This document shows positions 1 through 6,807 of a stretch of DNA of 8,229 nt, in pieces (the stretch's first letter is position 1; every line of letters begins with the position of its first letter). This DNA is from an uncultured Coriobacteriaceae bacterium (GTDB lineage: Bacteria; Actinomycetota; Coriobacteriia; Coriobacteriales; Eggerthellaceae): contig CACZIP010000166.1 of the NCBI GenBank assembly GCA_902781245.1, forward strand, positions 955-9,183. Direction: 5' to 3'. The notes under the pieces are model-generated. The model saw nothing but the letters and a program-made list of their open reading frames with translations, was not told where the DNA came from and searched no databases. The position numbers were made by a program, and so were the translations under genes.

Positions 1-137
1 TAGAAGCCGAGCACATGTGCATGACGGCGCGCGGCATCAAGAAGCCCGGTTCGTCCACGATCACGTCGGCTGTCCGCGGCAGCTTCCTCAACGATGAGAA
101 GACCCGCGCCGAGGTCATGTCGCTGTTCACGTCGTAA
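1..137 (+). CDS. folE: GTP cyclohydrolase I, C-terminal end (partial)
   Basis: The last 44 codons are visible, in the frame starting at base 3 and ending at TAA 135-137; the start lies left of the window. The peptide contains EAEHMCMTARG, then KKPGSSTITSAVRG, and ends TRAEVMSLF. This is the typical C-terminus of FolE, in which the Cys of the HxCM motif is one of the zinc ligands and the following residues help form the pterin pocket. The enzyme converts GTP to 7,8-dihydroneopterin triphosphate, the entry step of tetrahydrofolate synthesis, in the cytoplasm. The next gene starts 10 bases after the stop and also belongs to folate metabolism, so the two are probably co-transcribed. The assignment is firm for a short fragment because the motif block is very characteristic. 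Confidence 0.93.
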   Translation, partial: EAEHMCMTARGIKKPGSSTITSAVRGSFLNDEKTRAEVMSLFTS

Positions 138-141
138 GGGG
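136..141 (+). promoter_or_regulatory. ribosome binding site that sets the cyclo-ligase start
   Basis: AAGGGG overlaps the folE stop codon and sits 6 bases before ATG 148. It favours ATG 148 over the second in-frame ATG at 154 and over any start inside folE. Confidence 0.7.
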
Positions 142-147
142 TTTCAC

Positions 148-747
148 ATGTCGATGTACGAGCTGAGCGTCACCGGCGATAAGTCGGTGTTGAAGAAGCG
201 CACCCGCGTGCGCATGAACGGCATCCGCAAGATGATCGGCCCCGAAGGCCGTGCCCGCGCCGATGCCGCGATTGCTGCCCAGGTGGTCGAGCATCCTGCC
301 TATCTCGATGCGGATGAAGTCTTCACCTACCTCTCGGTGGGGGAAGAAGTCGACACGCGCGAGATCATCCGCGATGCCTGGTCGCGTGGCAAGACGGTTG
401 CCGTGCCTCGCTGCGTCGAGGGAACGAACCTCATGGAGTGGTACCGCATCGACGATTTCGAGGGTCTCGAGCAAGGCGCGTACGGCATCGAGGAGCCCGT
501 CGCCGATCCCGCGCGTCTCATGGAGGTGCCCGGTCCTGGCACCGATGTCAAGGCTGTCGCAATCGTTCCCGGCTACTCGTTCGACGACAAGGGCTACCGT
601 CTTGGGTACGGTGGCGGCTATTACGACGTATTCTTGCCGACGTTCGGTGGCGCTTCCGTGGGCTTGTGCCGTCGCCAGCAATGGAGCGAGGAGCCGCTGA
701 ACTTCGACGAGCACGACGTTCCCGTCGACTACGTCGTCATCGGCTAA
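148..747 (+). CDS. 5-formyltetrahydrofolate cyclo-ligase (MTHFS)
   Basis: The 199-residue protein fits the 5-FTHF cyclo-ligase family, whose members are usually about 180-200 residues. The enzyme uses ATP to convert 5-formyl-THF to 5,10-methenyl-THF, returning a dead-end folate to the one-carbon pool. The family signature is clear: PGYSFDDKGYRLGYGGGYYD at residues 141-160 (glycine-rich phosphate/folate-binding region), GIEEP at 113-117, and the basic N-terminal helix SVLKKRTRVR (residues 13-22). The start at ATG 148 is chosen from the Shine-Dalgarno sequence at 136-141; a longer frame from 94 would overlap folE and gives an arginine-rich non-family leader. The gene follows folE directly, which supports a folate operon. 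Names used for orthologues include fau and ygfA; I do not know the name used in this lineage. Confidence 0.95.
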   Translation: MSMYELSVTGDKSVLKKRTRVRMNGIRKMIGPEGRARADAAIAAQVVEHPAYLDADEVFTYLSVGEEVDTREIIRDAWSRGKTVAVPRCVEGTNLMEWYRIDDFEGLEQGAYGIEEPVADPARLMEVPGPGTDVKAVAIVPGYSFDDKGYRLGYGGGYYDVFLPTFGGASVGLCRRQQWSEEPLNFDEHDVPVDYVVIG

Positions 748-814
748 GGGCAAGCGTCATCATAGGCTGGTGCCCACCACCACCGACGGCAAACCAATCA
801 TCCATCATAGTCTG

Positions 815-829
815 ACGCCAAATTGGCGT
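815..829. promoter_or_regulatory. 15-base dyad upstream of the EEP gene, possible operator
   Basis: ACGCCAA-A-TTGGCGT is a perfect 7-1-7 inverted repeat. It ends 31 bases before the TATAAT at 861, so it lies just upstream of or around the -35 region, a usual place for a regulator. Read as RNA it can also form a 6-bp stem with an AAT loop followed by GCTTTTT, so a weak terminator for the folate operon is the alternative. I cannot name a matching regulator. Confidence 0.4.
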
Positions 830-860
830 TAAGCTGCTTTTCCCTCCAATCAGGTCGGTT

Positions 861-866
861 TATAAT
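861..866 (+). promoter_or_regulatory. -10 element of a likely promoter for the EEP gene
   Basis: A perfect TATAAT stands out in an otherwise GC-rich stretch, 42 bases before ATG 908. The matching -35 is poor: TTTTCC at 838-843 gives 17-base spacing. The promoter may depend on an activator or be weak. It would drive the EEP gene and perhaps the helicase gene behind it. Confidence 0.5.
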
Positions 867-907
867 CTCTCGTAAGGTATCCGACATCTTGCGAGGTTGG
901 AGTGACT

Positions 908-2038
908 ATGGGCAAAGCCGTCAAGCGTGTTCTTGCAGTGCTTCTCACCATCATCTTGTTGGTCGTGGTCGTCGTAGGATGCTACATCGCCTATCTGATG
1001 ATCACCTACAACCGCATCGCCGACAAGCAGCCAATCGATATCGAGAACAATGTGGCTGAAGTTGCGTTGCAGGTGGACCAGGAATACACCGCGACCACCT
1101 ACAACATCGGGTTCGGCGCCTACACGCCCGATTACACGTTCTTCATGGACGAAGGCATCATGGAGGACGGCACGCACAAGGTGGGCGAGCATTCGGTTGC
1201 TGCGAGCGAAGAAAGCGTGCGCGCTTGCACCCAGGGCTCCATCGATTTGATTCGCGAGGTCAATCCTGATTTCGCGCTGTTCCAAGAGGTCGATACGAAA
1301 TCCACGCGCAGTTACAACGTGGACCAGAAGGCAGCCATCGAGGATGCCTTCCCCAACATGGGCTCGGCGTTTGCCGTGAACTTCCACTCGTCGTTCCTTG
1401 CATATCCGATTCCCGAGATGCACGGCATCGTGAATGCCGGCCTGCTGTCGCTTTCCGACACGCGCGTGCAATCCGCCGTGCGCCGCAGCTTCCCGGTTGA
1501 CGATGGGTTTCCGACGAAGTTCTTCGATCTGGACCGTTGCTTCCTCATCGAGCGCATCCCGGTTTCCAACGGTGCCGACCTCGTGCTCATCAACAACCAT
1601 ATGTCCGCCTACGACGAAGGTGGCAAGATTCGCGCGCAGCAGCTCGAGCTGCTGACCGGCGTGATGAAGTCCGAGGCGGAAGCGGGCAACTACGTGATTG
1701 TCGGCGGCGACTGGAATCATGCGTTGTGCGGAAGTGCGGAGATGTACCCGTCTCAGGCGCAAGTCCCACCATGGGTCGCGACCTTCGATGACCGCCTGCT
1801 GCCTGAAGGCTTCACGGTTGTTGCAGCTGACAACTTGGCTGAGGTTCCCACGTGCCGTAACAACGACATCCCCTACGAGAAGGGCGTGACGTATGTGACG
1901 ACGGTCGATGGCTTCATCGTGTCGTCGAACGTCGAGGCGCATGCGCTCAACATTGACGCGGGATTCAAATACAGCGACCATAACCCTGTGCTGCTGACGT
2001 TCAGGCTGCTGCCTCCGACGGCGGAGCAGGGGGCGTAA
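908..2038 (+). CDS. Membrane-anchored endonuclease/exonuclease/phosphatase (EEP) family protein
   Basis: The 376-residue protein opens with a basic stretch and one hydrophobic segment at about residues 8-32 (VLAVLLTIILLVVVVVGCYIAYL). It is probably held in the membrane with the catalytic domain outside. The rest carries the metal-dependent EEP fold motifs in order: TTYNIG with N66, LFQEVD with E127, INNHMSAYDEGGK with H231, VGGDWNH with D268 and N270, VDGF near D334, and YSDHNP with D357 and H358. All the usual catalytic positions are present, so an active Mg-dependent phosphodiesterase or phosphatase is likely. The substrate (nucleic acid, phospholipid or inositol phosphate) cannot be read from the sequence. 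ATG 908 is chosen because GGAG (899-902) lies 5 bases upstream; GTG 902 with GAGG at 893-896 is an alternative that adds two residues. The helicase gene begins 43 bases downstream on the same strand. Confidence 0.88.
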   Translation: MGKAVKRVLAVLLTIILLVVVVVGCYIAYLMITYNRIADKQPIDIENNVAEVALQVDQEYTATTYNIGFGAYTPDYTFFMDEGIMEDGTHKVGEHSVAASEESVRACTQGSIDLIREVNPDFALFQEVDTKSTRSYNVDQKAAIEDAFPNMGSAFAVNFHSSFLAYPIPEMHGIVNAGLLSLSDTRVQSAVRRSFPVDDGFPTKFFDLDRCFLIERIPVSNGADLVLINNHMSAYDEGGKIRAQQLELLTGVMKSEAEAGNYVIVGGDWNHALCGSAEMYPSQAQVPPWVATFDDRLLPEGFTVVAADNLAEVPTCRNNDIPYEKGVTYVTTVDGFIVSSNVEAHALNIDAGFKYSDHNPVLLTFRLLPPTAEQGA

Positions 2039-2081
2039 GGCGCCTTTGATCGTTTCTCTTGAAGTTGTGGTGTAGTTTGCC

Positions 2082-4646
2082 GTGTCATCGTTATCGTCCG
2101 AAATGAAAGATCTACCCGGTTTGGGCGAGTTAGCGCTCGACGCCTTCAGGCGTGGGGCTACCGCCGACGACGCTTTCAGCATGTTCATCGACTACGAGCT
2201 GGAATGCGGTATCGAGCTGTGGCCGCACCAGGAAGACGCGTGCATGGCGCTTGCGCTGGGCGACCACGTCATCTTGGGCACGCCGACGGGTTCGGGGAAG
2301 TCGACCGTCGCGCTGTGGCTTGCTTTCCTGGCGCTCGCCACCGGGCAGCGCATGTTCTACACGGCGCCCATCAAGGCGCTGGTGAGCGAGAAGTTCTTTG
2401 ATTTCACGAAGCGGTTCGGCCGCGACAACGTCGGCATGATCACCGGCGACGTGTCGATCAACGGCACCGCTCCCATCATCTGCTGCACGGCCGAGATCTT
2501 AGCCAACGAGGCCTTGCGTTACGGCGATAGCGCGAACGTCGCCTATGCGGCGCTTGACGAGTTCCACTTCTTCGGCGACCGCGAGCGCGGTTGGGCGTGG
2601 CAGGTTCCGCTGCTGACGCTTCCGTACACGCAGTTCTTGCTGATGAGCGCCACGCTTGGAGACACGAGCGCCATCGCCGACAAGGTCGAGGAGATGACGA
2701 ACCGTCCGATCACCTCGATCACCGATACGCCGCGACCTGTGCCGCTCGAGTACCTGTTCGCCGAAGACACGGCGTTGGAAGGCACGGTCGAGCTGGCCAT
2801 GCGGCGCGAAGAGGCGCCTATCTACATCGTTCATTTCTCGCAGGACGAGGCGCTCAAGAGCGCCCAGTCGCTCGCGAGTTTCGGCATCTCTTCGAAGGAG
2901 CAGCGCGAGGCCATCAAGGAAGCGCTCGTCGACAGCCGTTTCAACACGGCGTTCGGCAAGACGCTCAAGCGCTTGCTGCTCATGGGCGTGGGCGTGCACC
3001 ATGCTGGCATGTTGCCGCGCTATCGGCGCACGGTCGAACAGCTCGCGCAGCAAGGGCTGCTGCCGGTCATTTGCGGAACCGACACGCTGGGCATGGGCAT
3101 CAACGTGCCCATCCGCACGGTGCTGTTGACGGCGTTGGCCAAGTTCGATGGCACGAAGGTCAGGCGCTTGAACGCGCGCGAGTTCCACCAGGTTGCGGGC
3201 CGCGCAGGCCGCAGCGGGTTCGACACGCAGGGCACTGTCATCGCGCAGGCCACGAAATACGACGTCGAGCGCAGGCGCGCGCTCGCCAAGGCGGGCGGCG
3301 ATCCGAAGAAGGCGCGCAAGATCAAGACGTCCAAGCCGCCCGAGGGGTTCGTCGGCTGGAACGAGGCGACGTACCGCCGTCTGGTCGATGCCGTGCCCGA
3401 GACGCTGCATCCACGCATGGAGATGACGCATGCCATCGCGCTTGCCGAGGTCGAGCAAGGTGGGCCTGCCTGGCAGCGCACGAACGATATGATCGACGAT
3501 TCGCTGCAGCCTGACGAGCAGAAGGCGCAGCTTCACCAGCGTGCCGACGAGGTGTTTGCAACGCTCGAGGCAGCAGGGCTCATCTCACACGAGACCATCG
3601 ATGGGGAAGAGGATTGGTTCGTTCAGGGCGAAGTGCCCGAGGGCTTCGCACTCGACCAGCCGCTTTCGCCGTTTTTGCTTGCGGCGCTCGAGTTGCTCGA
3701 CCGCGAGAGCGAGACGTATGCGCTCGATGTCATCTCGATGGTCGAATCGACGCTCGAACAGCCCCGCCAAGTGCTGCGCGCTCAGGAAAAGGAAGCGCGT
3801 GGCCAGGCCATAGCACAGATGAAGGCCGACGGCGTCGAGTACGAGGAGCGCATGGAGCGCGTGCAGGAGGTCACGTATCCCAAGCCGCTCGAAGAACTGC
3901 TCGAGGCCGCGTTCGCCGAGTACTGCAAGAAACTGCCTTGGGCGCTCGACTACGAGCTTGCGCCCAAGTCGGTTCTCCGCGATATGGTCGAAACGGCGAG
4001 CGATTTCAAGACGTACGTGCAGCGGTATGGCTTGTCCCGTTGCGAGGGCATCCTGCTGCGCTATCTCTCCGACGCCTATCACGTGCTTGACCGCACCGTT
4101 CCGCCCGAGGTGTTCGACGAGCGGCTCGACGACATCACCTGCTGGCTTGGCTGGTTGGTGGCGAGCATCGACTCGAGCTTGTTCGACGAGTGGGCCGGCA
4201 ACGACGAAGACGGGTCGAGTGCCGATGCTGCTGCGCCTGGGCTTGAGGATGCCGTTGTCGCCGATCGCCGTGCCATCACGCTGCTCGTGCGCAATGCGCT
4301 GTTCGCACGCGTGCGCTTGGCTGCCTACGAGAAGGTCGAGGAGTTGGGTGCGCTCGATGCCGAATGGGGCTGGCCAGCTGCACGTTGGCAAGAGGCGCTC
4401 GACGGCTACTACGCCGAACACGAGGAGATCCTCACCGATGCCGAAGCGCGCAGCGCCGCCTATCTCGATATCGACGAGTCGCTTGAGCGCGACGAACATC
4501 TCTGGCATGTTCGCCAAATCTTCCTCGATGAGGCGGGCGATCTCGACTTCCGCATCGAAGCGGACGTCGACCTCGATGCGAGTCAGGAGGAAGGACAAGC
4601 CGTTTTCACGAACTACCGCGTTGGGTTCGTCGAAGAGCTTGCGTAG
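2082..4646 (+). CDS. Ski2-like DExH-box helicase with DUF3516-type C-terminal region
   Basis: The 854-residue protein has a full superfamily 2 helicase core: Walker A GTPTGSGKS at 66-74, DEFH box at 159-162, LLMSATLGD around 187-193, VHHAGML at 305-311, TDTLGMGIN at 333-341 and QVAGRAGRSG at 370-379. The VHHAGM and GRAGR motifs and the DExH box place it in the Ski2/Mtr4/HelY-like group, ATP-dependent RNA or nucleic acid unwinding enzymes. The long acidic and helical part after about residue 400 corresponds, from memory, to the DUF3516 region of actinobacterial helicases; its role is unknown to me. The frame opens just after an in-frame TAG at 2073. The first possible start is GTG 2082, with ATG 2103 as alternative. 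Neither has a good Shine-Dalgarno sequence, so the exact start is uncertain. RNA turnover or ribosome-associated work is an inference from family. Confidence 0.92.
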   Translation: MSSLSSEMKDLPGLGELALDAFRRGATADDAFSMFIDYELECGIELWPHQEDACMALALGDHVILGTPTGSGKSTVALWLAFLALATGQRMFYTAPIKALVSEKFFDFTKRFGRDNVGMITGDVSINGTAPIICCTAEILANEALRYGDSANVAYAALDEFHFFGDRERGWAWQVPLLTLPYTQFLLMSATLGDTSAIADKVEEMTNRPITSITDTPRPVPLEYLFAEDTALEGTVELAMRREEAPIYIVHFSQDEALKSAQSLASFGISSKEQREAIKEALVDSRFNTAFGKTLKRLLLMGVGVHHAGMLPRYRRTVEQLAQQGLLPVICGTDTLGMGINVPIRTVLLTALAKFDGTKVRRLNAREFHQVAGRAGRSGFDTQGTVIAQATKYDVERRRALAKAGGDPKKARKIKTSKPPEGFVGWNEATYRRLVDAVPETLHPRMEMTHAIALAEVEQGGPAWQRTNDMIDDSLQPDEQKAQLHQRADEVFATLEAAGLISHETIDGEEDWFVQGEVPEGFALDQPLSPFLLAALELLDRESETYALDVISMVESTLEQPRQVLRAQEKEARGQAIAQMKADGVEYEERMERVQEVTYPKPLEELLEAAFAEYCKKLPWALDYELAPKSVLRDMVETASDFKTYVQRYGLSRCEGILLRYLSDAYHVLDRTVPPEVFDERLDDITCWLGWLVASIDSSLFDEWAGNDEDGSSADAAAPGLEDAVVADRRAITLLVRNALFARVRLAAYEKVEELGALDAEWGWPAARWQEALDGYYAEHEEILTDAEARSAAYLDIDESLERDEHLWHVRQIFLDEAGDLDFRIEADVDLDASQEEGQAVFTNYRVGFVEELA

Positions 4647-4654
4647 CGTGAATA

Positions 4655-4785
4655 CGGCTGAGAATCCCTGAACTGCTTCGGGAATGGGGTTCGCCTACAG
4701 CAGTTCGGCTTGCCTATGTATCAGATTGATTGTGCCTCACAAGCGGCGTACCCCATTCCCGAAGCAGTTCAGGGATTCTCAGCCG
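4655..4785. repeat. Perfect 36-base inverted repeat pair with a 59-base centre (REP/MITE-like)
   Basis: Bases 4655-4690 and 4750-4785 are exact reverse complements over all 36 positions. After one mismatch (4691/4749) four more pairs follow (4692-4695 with 4745-4748). Each arm also folds on itself: TCCC-T-GAA, loop CTGC, TTC-GGGA, with a single bulged T, as in REP-type hairpins. The 8-mer AGCAGTTC of the right arm recurs in the centre (4699-4706). The element lies between the convergent helicase gene (stop at 4646) and the small gene (stop at 4796), so its transcript hairpin could block readthrough from both sides. There is no T-run on either flank, so it is not a classic intrinsic terminator. 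No target-site duplication is seen. Confidence 0.93.
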
Positions 4786-4795
4786 AGCCTTCTCG

Positions 4796-5059
4796 TTAAC
4801 CGACAATCTTCTCTTCGACGTACCAACGCGGGTCTTCGTGGAAGAGGTAGGTCGTGGCGTTGCCGATGCGGATGAGGTAGCGCATGCCCGTGCCGCCCAC
4901 CTTGAGCGAGGCGGCGTGGCGATGGTCGAGAATCTGGTCGATCTCGAACGTGCGTCCATCTTCCCACGTGATCGACAGGGGCGTGATCGAGCCGTCCTCG
5001 TCGAAGCGTGCAACGACCTCGACGTAGCGTTTCCTTCTGCTTTCGATGCCCTGTACCAC
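4796..5059 (-). CDS. Conserved-looking small protein of unknown function downstream of dinB
   Basis: The 87-residue protein has no signal peptide or membrane segment. It reads like a small beta-rich domain: RYVEVVARFDEDGSITPLSI, then TWEDGRTFEIDQIL, the polar patch HRHAASLKVGGTGMRYLIRI, and NATTYLFHEDPRWYVEEKIV. I recall similar small proteins near Y-family polymerase genes in gut Firmicutes and Coriobacteria, but I cannot verify that here and know of no function. The start is GTG 5059, with AAGG 9 bases upstream; no ATG start gives a plausible length. It lies 143 bases behind dinB on the same strand, with a perfect palindrome in between, so it may share the dinB transcript. Its 3' end abuts the 36-base inverted repeat pair. 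Confidence 0.75.
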   Translation of the reverse strand: MVQGIESRRKRYVEVVARFDEDGSITPLSITWEDGRTFEIDQILDHRHAASLKVGGTGMRYLIRIGNATTYLFHEDPRWYVEEKIVG

Positions 5060-5089
5060 TCGTACGTGCCTTTCACTTTGTGGTGAGTC

Positions 5090-5141
5090 GGTGCCCTGGC
5101 CCCTGACTCATTGTGCACAATGAGTCAGGGGCCAGGGCACC
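5090..5141. repeat. Perfect 52-base palindrome between dinB and the small gene
   Basis: Bases 5090-5115 and 5116-5141 are exact reverse complements with no loop, centred on TTGTGCACAA and flanked by TGACTCA/TGAGTCA and CCCTGGCC/GGCCAGGG blocks. With a two-base bulge (5088-5089) it extends by GTGAG/CTCAC (5083-5087 with 5142-5146). In RNA it gives one very stable hairpin of about 24 bp. It could end the dinB transcript, shield its 3' end, or be a REP-type repeat. No T-run follows on the dinB-sense side, so it is not a standard intrinsic terminator. Its arms are unrelated to those of the element at 4655-4785. Confidence 0.95.
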
Positions 5142-5202
5142 CTCACGGGGATTGCCTCGTTGCGTTTTCTGCTTCTTGGGATGCCTCTCATCTTGCGTTC
5201 CC

Positions 5203-6477
5203 TCATCGGTGGAAATATCCCACCGGGTGCACGGTGTTCTCGTCTTTTATGTCGAGGCCGGCAAGTGAGCTGTCGAGCAGCTCGGTGCCGCGCACGATGC
5301 ACGTGTTGCCGAAGCGCCGCCGCAAATCGTCGATGCACAGATCGAGGCGCTCCCAGTCGGGCTCGGCGGGGGCGAACAAGCTCAGCTGCTCGTGCTCGAC
5401 GGGAACGGGTTCGACCAGGTCGGTCGCACGGACATGGAGCGCGCGGATGGGGTGGTCCTCGTCGAAGGGCTCGTTCACGCACAGCAGCGCCCAGGCCGCC
5501 TGCGCGATGTGGCGCGTGGCCGCCGAAGGCCGCGGCAGCTTCACCTGGCAGCCGTAGCCCGAGAGGTCGGTGTCGTTGCGCACGCCGATGGCAATCGTGC
5601 GGGCTTGCATGCCGTCATCGCGCATGCGCTGCGCAACCGATTCCGACAGGATCCAGATGAGCGCCTTCGCGTCGGAAACGGTCGTGATGGGGTGGGGCGC
5701 CGTGAGGCCGTTGCCGTAGCTTTTGACTTCGCGTGCGACATCGCGGGCCAAGGGGTTGTAGGGTTTGACGGGCGTCGTGTCCTCGCCGCGCGCGAACGTG
5801 CGCAGCACGAAGCCGATCTTTCCGAACTTGCGCTTGAGGTAGGCGTCGGAGGCATGCGCCAGCTGGCCGATGGTCTCGATGCCGTAGGCGTGCAGCTTGC
5901 GCTCGGTCGCGGGGCCCACGTACAGCAGGTCGCGCACGGGGGCACTCCAGACGATGCGCTGGTAGCTTTGCCGCGTGATGTACGTGATGGCGTCGGGCTT
6001 GCGGTAGTCGCTGCCGAACTTCGCGAAGATCTTGTTCCACGAGACGCCAATCGACACCGTGCACCCCAGCTCTGCTTTCATGCGCTCGGATATCTCGCGG
6101 GCCACGACGCCCACATCGCCGCCGTGCAGCGCGATCGAGCCGGTGAGGTCGAGCCAGCACTCGTCGAGCCCGAACGGCTCGACCAGATCGGTGTACTGGT
6201 AGTAGATGGCGCGCGCCAGCTCGGAGTAGCGCCGGTAGAGCTTGTAGCGCGGCGGCAGCACGATGAGGTCGGGGCATTTCTTCTGCGCTTCCCACAACGC
6301 CTCGGCCGTCTTGATGCCGTACTTCTTGGCTTCGATGCTCTTCGTCAGCACGATGCCGTGCCGCAGTTCCTCCTTGCCTGCGACCACGAGGGGCTTGCCG
6401 CGCAGCTCTGGTTGCTCGGCTTGCTCGACGCTCGCATAGAACGAGTTCATGTCGCTATGGAAAATGATGCGGTCCAT
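5203..6477 (-). CDS. dinB: DNA polymerase IV-type Y-family translesion polymerase
   Basis: The 424-residue protein is a complete Y-family polymerase. The first metal-binding block HSDMNSFYASVE contains D9 and Y14, the latter at the steric-gate position. The catalytic block FGLDECWLDLTG contains D105 and E106. The thumb and little-finger part begins near VSWNKIFAKFGSDYRKPDAI (146-165). A canonical beta-clamp-binding motif QLSLF is at 364-368, followed by a domain of about 56 residues that ends in HPVGYFHR. It copies damaged DNA without proofreading when recruited to the sliding clamp. The start is ATG 6477 with GGGAG 3 bases upstream, a rather short spacing. A LexA box lies about 70 bases upstream, so SOS control is likely. 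GC content is host-like, unlike the recombinase genes just upstream. Plasmid- or phage-type UvrX/UmuC-like relatives share these motifs, so the dinB name is by family. Confidence 0.93.
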   Translation of the reverse strand: MDRIIFHSDMNSFYASVEQAEQPELRGKPLVVAGKEELRHGIVLTKSIEAKKYGIKTAEALWEAQKKCPDLIVLPPRYKLYRRYSELARAIYYQYTDLVEPFGLDECWLDLTGSIALHGGDVGVVAREISERMKAELGCTVSIGVSWNKIFAKFGSDYRKPDAITYITRQSYQRIVWSAPVRDLLYVGPATERKLHAYGIETIGQLAHASDAYLKRKFGKIGFVLRTFARGEDTTPVKPYNPLARDVAREVKSYGNGLTAPHPITTVSDAKALIWILSESVAQRMRDDGMQARTIAIGVRNDTDLSGYGCQVKLPRPSAATRHIAQAAWALLCVNEPFDEDHPIRALHVRATDLVEPVPVEHEQLSLFAPAEPDWERLDLCIDDLRRRFGNTCIVRGTELLDSSLAGLDIKDENTVHPVGYFHR

Positions 6478-6505
6478 ATGCTCCCGAAAGACAACAACTT
6501 ACCAA

Positions 6506-6519
6506 GCCTCTGACGAGGC
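6506..6519. other. Small hairpin in the dinB 5' leader
   Basis: GCCTC-TGAC-GAGGC forms a 5-bp stem with a 4-base loop, 29 bases before the dinB start on the - strand. It is too short to assign a role; it could slightly affect leader stability. Confidence 0.3.
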
Positions 6520-6546
6520 ATTTTCCGAAATCGATATCTCAAAACT

Positions 6547-6560
6547 AAAACATATGTTCG
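6547..6560 (-). promoter_or_regulatory. LexA-type SOS box upstream of dinB
   Basis: Read on the - strand the site is CGAACATATGTTTT. It matches 13 of 14 positions of the Gram-positive LexA consensus CGAACRNRYGTTYC, and its core ACATATGT is fully symmetric. It sits 70 bases before the dinB ATG, where LexA would overlap the promoter. This strongly suggests that dinB, and perhaps the small gene behind it, is induced by DNA damage. Confidence 0.8.
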
Positions 6561-6576
6561 CATTTTGGGATGCGTC

Positions 6577-6582
6577 GGTCAA
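6577..6582 (-). promoter_or_regulatory. Possible -35 element of the dinB promoter
   Basis: On the - strand TTGACC (5 of 6 to TTGACA) lies 17-18 bases before GAACAT/AACATA, which would be a poor -10 overlapping the LexA box. That overlap is what repression by LexA would need. The weak -10 makes the assignment tentative. Confidence 0.4.
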
Positions 6583-6612
6583 TCGAACAAATTGTGAAAT
6601 CTGGTGAGGCAG

Positions 6613-6807
6613 TCAGTCAACATCTGAGAGATAGTCGATCAGTGCCTGTTTGGGGATGCGGAGCTGCTTACCGATCCGAATGCTGCGGATTGTTCCACAG
6701 CGGACCAGCTCATAAGCTGTATTTCGCCCGATGTCGAGAATGGGCATCAGGTCCTCCACCCGAAGGGTCAGAGGGAGTTCATCAAAAGAATGATAATTAC
6801 TGCTCAT
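6613..6807 (-). CDS. Excisionase-like helix-turn-helix protein
   Basis: The 64-residue protein is a small winged-HTH of the MerR/AlpA/excisionase kind: LTLRVEDLMPILDIGRNTAYELV is the helix-turn-helix, followed by GTIRSIRIGKQLRIPKQALIDYL, the wing and last helix. Such proteins bend DNA at attachment sites and steer the partner recombinase towards excision; some act as regulators. ATG 6807 is preferred because AAAGGGTG ends 8 bases upstream; GTG 6814-6816 would add three residues but falls inside that Shine-Dalgarno sequence. The gene starts 11 bases inside the end of the recombinase gene, so translation is probably coupled. Its GC content and style differ from the host genes. It is the last recognisable gene of the mobile element on this side. 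Confidence 0.85.
   Translation of the reverse strand: MSSNYHSFDELPLTLRVEDLMPILDIGRNTAYELVRCGTIRSIRIGKQLRIPKQALIDYLSDVD

Noticed and set aside
860..2188. A 442-codon - strand frame opposite the EEP gene
   Set aside because: High-GC antisense shadow, rich in R, H and V without domain features; the + strand frame has a full EEP motif set.
4655..4785. Classic intrinsic terminator
   Set aside because: No T-run follows the stem on either strand, and the 59-base centre is too long for a normal terminator loop.
4655..5146. The two palindromic elements as ends of one composite mobile unit carrying the small gene
   Set aside because: Their sequences are unrelated and no matching direct repeats flank the pair.
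6584..6597. CGAACAAATTGTGA as another SOS box near dinB
   Set aside because: The left half and centre fit, but the right half TGTGA does not match GTTYC, so it is at best a half-site.
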